In this document: positions 43,753-52,954 of the stretch, piece by piece
Layout: each line of letters opens with the position of its first letter
Numbering within the stretch: the stretch's first letter is position 1
NCBI RefSeq assembly: GCF_900119075.1
Contig: NZ_FPIP01000007.1
Span: 1-64,000, forward strand
Origin: Ruminococcus flavefaciens
GTDB taxonomy: Bacteria; Bacillota; Clostridia; Oscillospirales; Ruminococcaceae
Direction of reading: 5' to 3'
Length of the DNA stretch: 64,000 nucleotides
The notes under the pieces: generated by a model
What the model saw: only the letters and a program-made list of their open reading frames with translations
Databases searched by the model: none
What the model was told of the DNA's origin: nothing
Position numbers and translations under genes: made by a program

Positions 43753-45495
43753 TTATTCGGTTGAAAGTTCTGCGAGCACGAGCTGCTCGGCGTCCTCCTG
43801 AGGCATCGGACGTCCCCAGATATAGCCCTGTATCAGGTCACAGCCTATCTCCTTGAGAGTTTCGAGCTGTTCGGGCTCTTCAACGCCCTCGGAAATTACG
43901 CTGAATCCCATGATATGGCCAAGGGAAATGATAGCCTCAACGTATTTCTTGGCCTTGTCCGAGTCGTTCATCTTGTCGATGAATGACTTGTCTATCTTGA
44001 GCAGATCGGCAGGGAAGTTGCTGAGGTAGCTGAGTGACGAATAGCCTGTACCGAAGTCGTCGATAGCCAGCTTTATGCCCATAGCTCTTATATCGTTTAT
44101 GCACTGGAGGGCTTTTTCAGCCGAATCTATCATAATTGATTCGGTTATCTCTATTTCAAGCTGCTCTGCGGGGAGACCGCTTGATTTGAGAAGCTCCTTC
44201 AATTCTTCAAGGAAGTCGTTCTTCATCAGGTGCCTTACAGAGGCGTTGAGGCTCAGGATAAGGGAATTGCCTGTCCTTGCGCGGAGCTCTCCGAAGAAAA
44301 CGGCTGCCTTTCTGAAAACTGCGGAGTCAAGCTTGTCGATAAGACCGACCTTTTCTGCCACGGGGATGAATTCAGCAGGGGACATTATCTGTCCGTCGGC
44401 GTCCTTGATACGCGCCAGAGCCTCAAAGCCGCGGAGCTTATGAGACATATCGTACTGAGGCTGCAAATGGAAGAAAAGAGAGTCTTTCTTCAGAGCGTCC
44501 CTTATCTTTCCCTCTATTTCGAGAGTGCGCTCGGTCTTGAGCAGATCGGGGGTAAAATGCAGGATATGGACGCTGCTCTTTCGTGCCTTTACTTCGGTAA
44601 GTGCGGCGTCTGCGTAGGAGAACAGCGAATCTGGAGTCTTGGCGTCGGAGGGGTACTCCGCATAGCCGAAGCTTGCTGTTATGAAGAAGTCGCAGCCGTC
44701 AATGGTAAGGCGGTCTCCGAGAACGGCTTCATAGTGCTTTATGGTCTTCATTATGCCCGTTTTGGAGTGATAACCGCGGATTATCAGTACATATTCGTCG
44801 CCGTTCACACGGGCTACGAAGTCAAGGGTGCCCGAGGTACCTGCATCGGCAATATTCTTCCAGCGCTTAGCTATCTCAATGAGGACTTTATTTCCCGATT
44901 CATAGCCCATTGTGCTGTTTATGCCCTTGAAGCTGTTGATGTCGATGTGAACAAGTGCGAATTTCTTGCTGTCCTTGATGAGCTTGTCCAGAAGCTCTGA
45001 ACAGGCGAATCTGTTGGGAAGTCCGGTTAGTCTGTCAGTAACAGCCTGATCGCGCATACGTTCCTGATATTCATTCGCTTTGTTGTTTCTGATGTAGATT
45101 ATTATTATAGCGAGTATTGTCAGGATATTACCGAAAACACCTGGTATATTGCTCAGGTTGTGGTGGACGATGATAGACTGGAAGACAAGCGGAAATTGCA
45201 GCAGGAGTATTCCCAGCGCGGTATAGAAGCCTATTTCACCGAAAAACACTACAAGCAGGATTATGCATATGTTTCCCAGATTTGAAACAGCACCTGTGAT
45301 AGCGCCGAGAGGGATAGGCTGTCCTGCCAGCATTATAGGCGGAGGATTACCGCCTACAGAGAGCATTCGGCAGACTACAAAATCCGCTATATACAGCAAA
45401 AGTATCAGCACAAAGAATAGCGGATAATACTTCTTGCTTTTAGAAAGAGCGTCCAGAGTTTTTTGGAACGTCTTTTTTTCCTTATTTTTTTTCAA
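43753..45495 (-). CDS. membrane degenerate-GGDEF/EAL phosphodiesterase
   Basis: This is a 580-residue protein starting at TTG 45495 behind GGGGGA. It has about four membrane segments (about 23-136), then a GGDEF domain with the signature NGDEY (231-235) and TDRLTGLPNRFA. The EAL domain is complete: FEALARI (358-360), LNASVRH, EITESIM, DDFGTGYSSLS, KIDKSF, EGVEE and QGYIWGRPMP. The first Gly of GGDEF is lost, so cyclase activity is doubtful and phosphodiesterase activity likely. It has its own promoter and terminator. Confidence 0.88.
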   Translation of the reverse strand: MKKNKEKKTFQKTLDALSKSKKYYPLFFVLILLLYIADFVVCRMLSVGGNPPPIMLAGQPIPLGAITGAVSNLGNICIILLVVFFGEIGFYTALGILLLQFPLVFQSIIVHHNLSNIPGVFGNILTILAIIIIYIRNNKANEYQERMRDQAVTDRLTGLPNRFACSELLDKLIKDSKKFALVHIDINSFKGINSTMGYESGNKVLIEIAKRWKNIADAGTSGTLDFVARVNGDEYVLIIRGYHSKTGIMKTIKHYEAVLGDRLTIDGCDFFITASFGYAEYPSDAKTPDSLFSYADAALTEVKARKSSVHILHFTPDLLKTERTLEIEGKIRDALKKDSLFFHLQPQYDMSHKLRGFEALARIKDADGQIMSPAEFIPVAEKVGLIDKLDSAVFRKAAVFFGELRARTGNSLILSLNASVRHLMKNDFLEELKELLKSSGLPAEQLEIEITESIMIDSAEKALQCINDIRAMGIKLAIDDFGTGYSSLSYLSNFPADLLKIDKSFIDKMNDSDKAKKYVEAIISLGHIMGFSVISEGVEEPEQLETLKEIGCDLIQGYIWGRPMPQEDAEQLVLAELSTE

Positions 45496-45581
45496 ATCAA
45501 TATTCCCCCGTTTCTAATGGAAATATTTATATATCGAAAATAATGTCAAAAACTGGATATAATCCACAGATATACATTAGT

Positions 45582-45610
45582 ATTATACACTATAAATAAA
45601 AGAAAAGCAA
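45582..45610 (-). promoter_or_regulatory. promoter of the NGDEY-EAL gene
   Basis: Minus strand: -35 TTGCTT (45605-45610), 17-bp spacer, -10 TATAAT (45582-45587). Confidence 0.75.
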
Positions 45611-45663
45611 TAGATAAATTATTAAAATCTGTTTATTTTTGTAAAATAATGATTTTTTGACAG

Positions 45664-45689
45664 AAAAACAGGCTGCCTGAGCAGCCTGT
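45664..45689 (-). terminator. terminator of the AGDTF-EAL gene
   Basis: Stem CAGGCTGC/GCAGCCTG with a short loop, then TTTTT on the minus strand. Confidence 0.85.
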
Positions 45690-45698
45690 ATCCTGTTA

Positions 45699-47990
45699 TT
45701 ATTCACTTTTACCCGTTTCTGAATGGCTTGTGATAAAATCTTCAAAGTCACTGACAGGCATCGGCTTTGCGAAGTAGTAGCCCTGAAACAGATTGCAGCC
45801 CATTTTTTCCAGCGCCTCGTACTGCTCCGCTGTTTCAACGCCCTCTGTAAGTGAGACGATGCCCAGCTCCTTGGTGAGGTTGATGATGTTCTTGACGATA
45901 GTCTTAGCCTTTTCCTTGTCGCTGGTCTTGCCGAGGAACTTCATATCTATCTTCAGTACGTCAACAGGCATATCCTTCAGCATATTCAGCGATGAATAGC
46001 CGCTGCCGAAGTCGTCCATCTCAACGATGAAGCCCGATTTCCTGAACTCGTCAAGGAGAGCCATTCTGTTTTCGGCGTCGTTCATCATTACGGTCTCGGT
46101 TATCTCGATACGGAGCTTTGAGTGGTCGAGCCTGAATTCCTCTGCCAGCTTCTTTATCTCGCCCACAACGTCCACGAAGTAGAAGTCCTTTGGTGAGATA
46201 TTTACCGATATGAAGAGGTCTATGCCCTGTCTCTGCCAGCGTGAGAGTATCTCGCAGGCACAGCGCCACATATGCTTGTCTACCTCGACTATCATGCCGT
46301 TTTTCTCGAAAACGGGGATAAACATACCTGGTGAAAGGAATCCGCGGTCGGGGTGTATCCACCTTACCAGAGCCTCAGCGCCTACCAGCTTGCCGTTCCT
46401 GTCGGCTATAGGCTGCAGATACGGGCGAAGCTGTCCTGTATTTATAGCGTTGTAGACCTGTGAGGATATCTCCTGATCCCAGAGCAGCTTTTCGCGTATC
46501 TCATTATCATAGTAGGCGATGTGAGTCTTGTATTCGTCGCTGATATTTGACAGTGACAGATGAGCTCTGTCGAACATGAGTGAGATATCATTGGTATCGT
46601 TTTTGTCAACGTCGTAAACGCCGAGATGTATCAGCAGATGATAGCCGTATACGGCAAGTCTGCTCTTTATCGTGAAGTGCGCCAGCTTGTCCTCGAGGAA
46701 GTCGGCGTCAAATTCCTGCTTTGGTATGCACACGCCGAAGGTATCTCCTGCAAGCCGTCCGTAGCAGCCGCTTTTAGGTATGTTCTCGCGGAGCCAGTCT
46801 GCGATATGTATTATAGCATAGTCGCCGAATTTAGTGCCGAAAATATCGTTTACCACCTTGAAATTCTTTACGTCAACATAAACTATGTAGTACTCAGTGT
46901 CGGGATTTGCGGACATTGTCTCGAAAATGCGCTGATAGAGGTACTCACGGGTATAAAGTCCCGTCATAAGGTCGTGAGTTGCATCGTACATCTCACGCTT
47001 TAACCTCTGCTGCTCCTCGGTGATGTCGCGTATTCGCAGATATGTTCCCGAAAGCTTCTGATTATCCACAGCGCGGCTCTCTTCGAGAGTGTAGTACCTT
47101 GCGTCGCTGCCGCTGCCTATTATACGCTGATTGGAGCTGTTGACGTCAGGAGAGCCGAACATTTTCGCCAGCTTGCCAGTTACCTCGTCAAGCTGCTCAG
47201 CGCTTAATTCCACCAGCTTGAAGCCCTGTTCGTTTGCCCATATGCAGTTGCCGGAGCTGTCGAAAATGTAAAGATATTCCGACATTTCCGATACTATATC
47301 GGACAGCATACGGTCAAGAAGTCTCAGAGGTCGGTAATACAGCGCAAAATAGAATATCAGCAGACCTAAGACGCCAAAGCCTATCATCGAGGTATCTACG
47401 GGACGTCTTGACAGTATGTAGAAGGTCTGCCATATGCCCTCTGCTATGATAGAGAGCAGGATTATAAGGTATTTTTCGGAATAGATACGGGGAGTTCGCT
47501 TTATGGCAACTATGAATATCAGCAGGACTGCCGCCAATATGCCGTAATCCACGATACGGTGAAAGATAAGTCCTGTATTGGGGATAAAGCGGTAATAAGC
47601 CAGCTTATCCACCATTATCTTTTCAAGCCTGAATACATGACCGAAAAGTGGGTTCAGCAGTATCTGCACCGCGTCAAAGGCAAGCAGTGCATATATGAAC
47701 TTAGGCGGCTTCTGACCTTCGCCAACGCCTATACAGTACTTGTTGGTGAAGTTTATCAGAGAGAACATTACCATATCAAATCCGAGAAAGAAGAAGTAAC
47801 AGCCTACCATGGCGATAGTTCGCTGATTTGAGCCGATTATGAGCAGGTTTCCGAGTACGGGTACTATAAACGAGGCTTCAAATAAGGCGACAGCTTTTCC
47901 CATGGGCTTTTTGGAACGCCGTGCTATAAATGAGCATATGCCCAGTGCGATTATAAGCACAGCAAATATTATTGAAAATACCGTTCTCAC
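45699..47990 (-). CDS. 7TM-PAS-degenerate GGDEF-EAL phosphodiesterase
   Basis: This 763-residue protein uses GTG at 47990. Seven membrane segments (about 1-220) resemble the 7TM sensor of histidine kinases. A PAS domain (about 233-325; YLYIFDSSGNCIWANEQGF) and a GGDEF domain with the signature AGDTF (414-418) follow. The C-terminus is an intact EAL domain: GAEALVRW (539-541), NISPKDF, EITETVM, DDFGSGYSSLN, KIDMKF, EGVET and QGYYFAKPMP. It should degrade cyclic di-GMP in response to a membrane or PAS signal. It lies 36 bp after the triple-sensor GGDEF gene, so the two share a transcript: opposing activities in one operon. Confidence 0.88.
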   Translation of the reverse strand: MRTVFSIIFAVLIIALGICSFIARRSKKPMGKAVALFEASFIVPVLGNLLIIGSNQRTIAMVGCYFFFLGFDMVMFSLINFTNKYCIGVGEGQKPPKFIYALLAFDAVQILLNPLFGHVFRLEKIMVDKLAYYRFIPNTGLIFHRIVDYGILAAVLLIFIVAIKRTPRIYSEKYLIILLSIIAEGIWQTFYILSRRPVDTSMIGFGVLGLLIFYFALYYRPLRLLDRMLSDIVSEMSEYLYIFDSSGNCIWANEQGFKLVELSAEQLDEVTGKLAKMFGSPDVNSSNQRIIGSGSDARYYTLEESRAVDNQKLSGTYLRIRDITEEQQRLKREMYDATHDLMTGLYTREYLYQRIFETMSANPDTEYYIVYVDVKNFKVVNDIFGTKFGDYAIIHIADWLRENIPKSGCYGRLAGDTFGVCIPKQEFDADFLEDKLAHFTIKSRLAVYGYHLLIHLGVYDVDKNDTNDISLMFDRAHLSLSNISDEYKTHIAYYDNEIREKLLWDQEISSQVYNAINTGQLRPYLQPIADRNGKLVGAEALVRWIHPDRGFLSPGMFIPVFEKNGMIVEVDKHMWRCACEILSRWQRQGIDLFISVNISPKDFYFVDVVGEIKKLAEEFRLDHSKLRIEITETVMMNDAENRMALLDEFRKSGFIVEMDDFGSGYSSLNMLKDMPVDVLKIDMKFLGKTSDKEKAKTIVKNIINLTKELGIVSLTEGVETAEQYEALEKMGCNLFQGYYFAKPMPVSDFEDFITSHSETGKSE

Positions 47991-48026
47991 AGCTTCACCG
48001 CCTTTCGTCCGGAATCTGATAAAGTA

Positions 48027-49739
48027 TCATTTATTATCGCCTAAAGCTTTGCATATTTTCTTGTTATCATACATAAGATTGTCTGCGCGTTCAAAAACGT
48101 CCTGTACACGCATATCCATATCGGGATCGAAGTCTGAAATGCCAGCCGCAAGAATGACCATTCCGTTATGCTTGTTTGCTTCGAGGACTTTGTTAAGCTC
48201 TGCCATAAGATGTGTACGCTCGTCGTAGTCGCTGCCCTTCATTATAACGGCAAATTCGTCGCCGCCGATACGGAAGACAGGACTGTGCTTGAAGATATTG
48301 CATATAATAGAGCAGGCATTGCGTATAAAGGCGTCGCCTGCGTTATGTCCCTTGGTGTCGTTGACCTCTTTGAGACCGTTGATATCGCATACCACAACGG
48401 AAAATGGCGGCTGAGTGCACTTTGCAATATAGTCGTCAAGCTCTGCTTCAGCCTGAGCATAGGCGCGTTTGTTCTTTACGCCTGTAAGGGAATCCTTGTT
48501 CGCCATATCCTGATATGCGAATTCCTTCTGCATAGCCTCGTCGATATTGGCAACGGCGATGATTATATGGTCGGAATCGTCCTGAGGACGAACAGCATAC
48601 AGCGAAACATACTGCGGTCTGCCGTCGAGCATAAGTCTGTAGTTTACAGGTACCTTGCCATAGGTAGAGATGCCCTTCATCAGGTTTTCCTTCTGCATGA
48701 CCGTAGACATCATATGGAGGTCGGGCTCGTAGATATCGCGCTTCATGTTCATCTGCGATTCGGCAAAGAAGTCCTTGCCTGTAGTGCCGACCTTTAGCTT
48801 TCTGTAGTTTTCGCTTGCGCTGTACTCAGTGTACTCGTTGGTGACGATATTTACAAGATAGATGACCTCATAGCGCTTTGCCAGTGCAAGAGCTATATCG
48901 CTGAATGTCTGGCTCTGAGCTTCACGGCTTTTTTCCGCGTCGATGTTGCGGACGCCCACAACGATATGCTCCTTGTCAGCTTTCTGGATAAAGGCGAGGA
49001 GATTAACGTAGTGATATTCATTGTCAACAAGCTGCTGATAGGTAAGCGAAACAGTTCCCTTTTTGCGGAGAGCCTTTAAAAGAACGTTGCGTTCCAGCTT
49101 ATTTATGATATTTTCGCGGTCATCAGGGTGGATAACACGCTTCATATCCTCTTTTGCGCGTTCAAAGAAGTCGTTTCCGCTTCTGCCGAAGCCCTGCTTT
49201 GAAAAGGACTCACTGGAGCTGTATTCGGTATAGTTGCCTGTTTCGATGTCGATATGGTAGATTATCTCGAAAAGGCTTGCCAGTGATTTAGCTATCTCCG
49301 CATAGGCACGGCTGTTCTTTTCATTTTCGAGCTCCTTGCGCTTTTCGGCGTCGATATCACGGACGCCTATGACAATGCTCCTGTCATCGGAGCGAATGGT
49401 CTTCAGGAAGAAATATCGCGGCACACCGTCAATGACGAGGCGGTAGGTCAGCGAAAATGAGCGCCCGTTTTCCAGAGCTTTCAGTACGTTGCTTTTCTTG
49501 AAAGTTTCAAGGAAATATTCCTGATCCTCCTTATAAACGAGCTCACGGCAGTTCTGAGGCAGGTCTTCATAGAAGTTCTTTCCGCTGGATACCTGTACCA
49601 GCTCCTTATCGTCTCCGCTGGGGGAGTATTCAACATAGCTGTCATCTTCAGCGTTTATAACATAAATACTGCAATAGTCGTTGGCAAGTGCCAGCGCGAG
49701 TCTTGCAAAGGATATGGGAGTTTTGTCATGCTTTTTCAT
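48027..49739 (-). CDS. diguanylate cyclase with three tandem PAS-like sensor repeats
   Basis: This is a 570-residue cytosolic protein. Three homologous sensor units of about 130 residues (about 8-135, 145-275 and 280-410) each open with ALA...YxxIYxxNxxxxxYxEYS and close with a VGVRNIDAEK-like helix. A GGDEF domain follows (about 415-565; DSLTGVKNKRAYA; RIGGDEF with GGDEF at 492-496). The signature is intact, so it should make cyclic di-GMP. No RxxD site is seen upstream of GGDEF. The sensor units are PAS-like by pattern; their ligand is unknown. The ATG follows AAAAGGAG. Confidence 0.85.
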   Translation of the reverse strand: MKKHDKTPISFARLALALANDYCSIYVINAEDDSYVEYSPSGDDKELVQVSSGKNFYEDLPQNCRELVYKEDQEYFLETFKKSNVLKALENGRSFSLTYRLVIDGVPRYFFLKTIRSDDRSIVIGVRDIDAEKRKELENEKNSRAYAEIAKSLASLFEIIYHIDIETGNYTEYSSSESFSKQGFGRSGNDFFERAKEDMKRVIHPDDRENIINKLERNVLLKALRKKGTVSLTYQQLVDNEYHYVNLLAFIQKADKEHIVVGVRNIDAEKSREAQSQTFSDIALALAKRYEVIYLVNIVTNEYTEYSASENYRKLKVGTTGKDFFAESQMNMKRDIYEPDLHMMSTVMQKENLMKGISTYGKVPVNYRLMLDGRPQYVSLYAVRPQDDSDHIIIAVANIDEAMQKEFAYQDMANKDSLTGVKNKRAYAQAEAELDDYIAKCTQPPFSVVVCDINGLKEVNDTKGHNAGDAFIRNACSIICNIFKHSPVFRIGGDEFAVIMKGSDYDERTHLMAELNKVLEANKHNGMVILAAGISDFDPDMDMRVQDVFERADNLMYDNKKICKALGDNK

Positions 49740-49826
49740 ACGTTCAGCTCCTTTTAAGGCAGGTCATAGGTAAAAACAATTATATAATGATAAAATGCTG
49801 TGTTAATGTTATTATCTTTTTGTCTA

Positions 49827-49855
49827 ATTATACCATAGTAATTTATTATTTTCAA
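49827..49855 (-). promoter_or_regulatory. promoter of the GGDEF/EAL pair at 45.7-49.7 kb
   Basis: Minus strand: -35 TTGAAA (49850-49855), 17-bp spacer, -10 TATAAT (49827-49832). Confidence 0.78.
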
Positions 49856-49909
49856 TACTGAACCACTATATGTTTACATATAATTAACAAATTGACAGGG
49901 GAGCTTTTC

Positions 49910-49938
49910 TTGCATTTTTTCATAAAATGTGGTATACT
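49910..49938 (+). promoter_or_regulatory. promoter of the VanZ-like gene
   Basis: -35 TTGCAT (49910-49915), 17-bp spacer, -10 TATACT (49933-49938). Confidence 0.7.
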
Positions 49939-49975
49939 ATTACTATAGATTACGCAGACAGGAGGCTGAGTACCG

Positions 49976-50446
49976 ATGTTAAGGCTTAAAAACAGAATAA
50001 AAAGGCTCAGCCGAAGCGAGCTTTTGATAAAGGGGCTTTGTCTGTTTACAATGGTGCTGTATCTGTACTGCGTCCTAAGCATAACTCTAATCGACAGGAC
50101 GTCGGGAATGCGCCGCCATGTCCTCAGACCTATGTGGGAGCTGAGCACTATGCTGCAAAGCGGCAATTACAGCTACTGGTCGGGGCAGATAGGCGGAAAC
50201 CTCATAATGCTCCTGCCTCTTGGCTTCATGCTGCCCATAATGTCCGAAAAGTTCAGGAATATAAGGGCTGCCGCCATTGCAGGCTTTGTTTTCTCCCTGT
50301 TTATCGAGTTTTCTCAATATTACACAGGCAGAGGACTTTTTGAGTCGGATGATATAATCCACAACACTATCGGAGCCTGCATAGGCTGTATCATGTACGT
50401 GTTCATATTTGAAAAGCTTTTAGGCAAAGAGTCCGAAATGGAATGA
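49976..50446 (+). CDS. VanZ-family membrane protein
   Basis: This is a 156-residue membrane protein with four hydrophobic segments. VanZ-like marks are GGNLIMLLPLGFMLP, SLFIEFSQYYTGRG and FESDDIIHNTIGACIG, where the acidic and aromatic residues of the family are kept. VanZ proteins lower sensitivity to teicoplanin or other surface-acting agents in some species; most chromosomal copies have no proven role. It is a single-gene unit with its own promoter and terminator. Confidence 0.85.
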   Translation: MLRLKNRIKRLSRSELLIKGLCLFTMVLYLYCVLSITLIDRTSGMRRHVLRPMWELSTMLQSGNYSYWSGQIGGNLIMLLPLGFMLPIMSEKFRNIRAAAIAGFVFSLFIEFSQYYTGRGLFESDDIIHNTIGACIGCIMYVFIFEKLLGKESEME

Positions 50447-50458
50447 ATATCGGATCAT

Positions 50459-50501
50459 AGTCCCGAAAACGGTGTATACGGAGCCGTTTCGGGACTTTTT
50501 T
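50459..50501 (+). terminator. terminator of the VanZ-like gene
   Basis: Stem AGTCCCGAAACGG-type arms (one bulge) around a short loop, then TTTTTT. Confidence 0.85.
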
Positions 50502-50522
50502 GCGCCTGTACGGGTGTAAATG

Positions 50523-50552
50523 TTGACAATGGCGGCAGGAATAGTGTATAAT
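50523..50552 (+). promoter_or_regulatory. promoter of the heptose operon
   Basis: -35 TTGACA (50523-50528), 18-bp spacer, -10 TATAAT (50547-50552). Confidence 0.8.
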
Positions 50553-50624
50553 AAATCTATGTGAGCTTCTGCGCCATGACAGTTTGTCAGGCACAGATAT
50601 GGTCAATTAAAGGAGAAAACAGAC

Positions 50625-51632
50625 ATGATTATTACAAAAACACCGTTCCGTATGTCGTTTTTCGGCGGCGGAACTGACATGGAAAGCTTTTTCAACGAAA
50701 ACGGCGGAGCAGTGCTGTCCACCACATTTGACAAGTACTGCTATGTGAACGTCAGACATCTTCCCCGATTTTTCGACTATACCACGGAGCTTTCCTATTC
50801 AAAGACGGAGCGCGTGAAAAATGTTGAAGATATAATGCACCCCCTTATCCGCAATGCCATGAAAATGCTGGATATGCACGAGATAAGGCTTACCTACGAG
50901 GCTGACCTGCCTGCCCGTTCGGGACTTGGCACAAGCTCCTCATTTGCAGTAGGTCTGCTGAATGCATTCTACGCTCTTAAAGGCAAGTATGCCGATAAGA
51001 AGCGACTTGCGGAGGAGGCTATCCACCTTGAAAGAGTCCTCTGCAGCGAGGCAGGCGGCTGGCAGGACCAGATAGCGGCTTCCTACGGCGGCTTCAACCG
51101 CATTAATTTCAGCGACGAAGGCTTTGAGGTGCTCCCTGTTATCATAAGCCCAGAGAGAAAGCGCAGGCTCAACGAAAATCTTATGATGTTCTTTACGGGA
51201 TTTACCCGTTTTTCCGCAGATGTCCAGCAGGCAAACAAGCTTGACGCCGCTGAAAAGAAGGCTCAGCTCAAGGAGATGTACAGCCTTGTGGACGAGGCGG
51301 AGCGTGTCCTTACGGATAAAACTGCCGACCTTGACGAGTTCGGACGTCTCCTCGACCACACATGGAGACTGAAAAGACAGGTGGGCGCGGCAGTCAGCAC
51401 CAACAGCATTGACGCTCTCTACCAGAAGGGCATGGACGCAGGAGCCCTCGGCGGAAAGCTTCTCGGAGCAGGCGGCGGCGGATTCCTTGTATTCTACGTT
51501 CAGCCCGAAAAGCAGGAAAGCGTAAGACACGCCATGAAGGACCTTATGTATATTCCGTTTGAGTTCGAGAACGGCGGTACACAGGTGATACACTATACTC
51601 CCGAGATATACGTTCCAAAGGAAGAGGAGTAA
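50625..51632 (+). CDS. hddA: D-glycero-D-manno-heptose 7-phosphate kinase
   Basis: This 335-residue GHMP kinase phosphorylates heptose 7-phosphate at C1 to give the 1,7-bisphosphate. Marks: MIITKTPFRMSFFGGGTDME at the N-terminus, the ATP-binding loop LPARSGLGTSSSFAVGLLNA, the block SEAGGWQDQIAASYGGFNRI, and the C-terminal GALGGKLLGAGGGGFLVFY. This pattern is the HddA type. It is the first gene of a three-gene operon with only 1 bp before the next start, and the pathway context supports the call. Confidence 0.9.
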   Translation: MIITKTPFRMSFFGGGTDMESFFNENGGAVLSTTFDKYCYVNVRHLPRFFDYTTELSYSKTERVKNVEDIMHPLIRNAMKMLDMHEIRLTYEADLPARSGLGTSSSFAVGLLNAFYALKGKYADKKRLAEEAIHLERVLCSEAGGWQDQIAASYGGFNRINFSDEGFEVLPVIISPERKRRLNENLMMFFTGFTRFSADVQQANKLDAAEKKAQLKEMYSLVDEAERVLTDKTADLDEFGRLLDHTWRLKRQVGAAVSTNSIDALYQKGMDAGALGGKLLGAGGGGFLVFYVQPEKQESVRHAMKDLMYIPFEFENGGTQVIHYTPEIYVPKEEE

Positions 51633-51633
51633 G

Positions 51634-52938
51634 ATGAAAACAGTAATTATGGCAGGCGGAAAGGGCACGAGGATATCCTCTGTAGCCTCCGATATACCAA
51701 AGCCGATGATAAAAATAGACGGAGTCCCCGTGCTTGAGCGCGAGATATGCTGTCTCAGGGAGCAGGGCTTCACCGACCTGATACTGACCGTATCCCATAT
51801 GTCCGAGCAGATAATCGGGTATTTCGGCGACGGAAGCAGGCTTGGCGTGAATATCGAGTATTTTGTTGAGGAACAGCCTCTCGGCAACGCAGGAGCTCTT
51901 TTCAAGCTCCGTGACAAGCTTACCGAGGATTTCCTGCTTCTCAATGCGGACGCGGTTTTTGATATCGACTTCAACCGTTTTGTGGACTATCACAGGAAAA
52001 AGGGCGGACTTGTCACGCTCTTTACCCACCCCAACAGTCACCCGTACGACAGCGGTCTGCTCATTGCAGACGGGGACGGAACAGCGCTGAAATGGCTTGC
52101 CAAGGAGGATCAGCGTCCTCAGTGGTACAGGAACAGAGTAAACGCAGGACTTCACGTTATATCGCCGAAAGCTCTTGATATGAGCGGCATTGACGCTGAC
52201 GCCGTAGGTACCGAAAAGGACGGCAAAACAGTCAAGGTCGACCTTGACCGTCAGATATTGAAGCCACTTTGCGGCACAGGAAAGATGTTCTGCTATGACA
52301 GTCCCGAGTACGTAAAGGATATGGGAACTCCCGACAGATATGCGGCGGTTTGCGCGGACTTCAAAAACGGCGTGGTTCAGGCGAAAAACCTCCGCAGCAA
52401 GCAGAGAGCCATTTTCCTCGACAGGGACGGCACACTTAATAAATACGTGGGATTTCTGCGTAATACAGACGAATTTGAACTGGTAAGCGGTGCGGCGGAG
52501 GCTGTGAAGCTCATAAATGCTTCGGGCTGTCTTGCAATAGTTGCCACAAATCAGCCTGTTATCGCAAGAGGCGAGGTCACATTCGATGAACTTGCCGAGA
52601 TACACAATAAAATGGAGACTCTCCTTGGTCACGAGGGAGCTTATCTTGACGGCATATACTTCTGTCCTCATCACCCCCATAAGGGCTACGAGGGCGAGGT
52701 GCCCGAGCTTAAAATCGAATGCGAATGCCGCAAGCCAAAGGCAGGAATGCTTCTCAAAGCCGCCGAGGACTTCAACATCGACCTTTCGCAGTCATGGATG
52801 ATAGGCGATGGAGAGAACGATATACTCGCAGGCAAGGCGGCAGGGTGCAGAACTGCGCTCATAGGAAACGAAAGCTTCGGACAGGATATTACAGCTGAAA
52901 CCCTGACCGAAGCGGTAAAGCTCATATTGAAGCAGTAA
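51634..52938 (+). CDS. hddC-gmhB: fusion of heptose 1-phosphate nucleotidyltransferase (HddC-like) and heptose 1,7-bisphosphate phosphatase (GmhB-like)
   Basis: This is a 434-residue two-domain enzyme. Residues 1-235 form a sugar nucleotidyltransferase (MAGGKGTRISSVASDIPKPM, EEQPLGNAGALFKL, LLNADAVFD) of the HddC type. Residues 255-430 are a HAD phosphatase of the HisB/GmhB type (FLDRDGTLNKY; zinc loop CPHHPHKG...CECRKPKAGM; GDGENDILAGKAAG). It joins the steps after HddA: removal of the C7 phosphate and activation, most likely to GDP-heptose. In most bacteria these are separate genes. Nucleotide choice is inferred from the HddC-like motif and neighbours. Confidence 0.87.
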   Translation: MKTVIMAGGKGTRISSVASDIPKPMIKIDGVPVLEREICCLREQGFTDLILTVSHMSEQIIGYFGDGSRLGVNIEYFVEEQPLGNAGALFKLRDKLTEDFLLLNADAVFDIDFNRFVDYHRKKGGLVTLFTHPNSHPYDSGLLIADGDGTALKWLAKEDQRPQWYRNRVNAGLHVISPKALDMSGIDADAVGTEKDGKTVKVDLDRQILKPLCGTGKMFCYDSPEYVKDMGTPDRYAAVCADFKNGVVQAKNLRSKQRAIFLDRDGTLNKYVGFLRNTDEFELVSGAAEAVKLINASGCLAIVATNQPVIARGEVTFDELAEIHNKMETLLGHEGAYLDGIYFCPHHPHKGYEGEVPELKIECECRKPKAGMLLKAAEDFNIDLSQSWMIGDGENDILAGKAAGCRTALIGNESFGQDITAETLTEAVKLILKQ

Positions 52939-52954
52939 GAAAAGGGGAATATTA

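Noticed and set aside
50940-52680. Two overlapping minus-strand frames of 344 and 378 codons in the heptose operon
   Set aside because: Both lie antisense to strongly conserved enzymes and to each other; no ribosome binding sites or family motifs.
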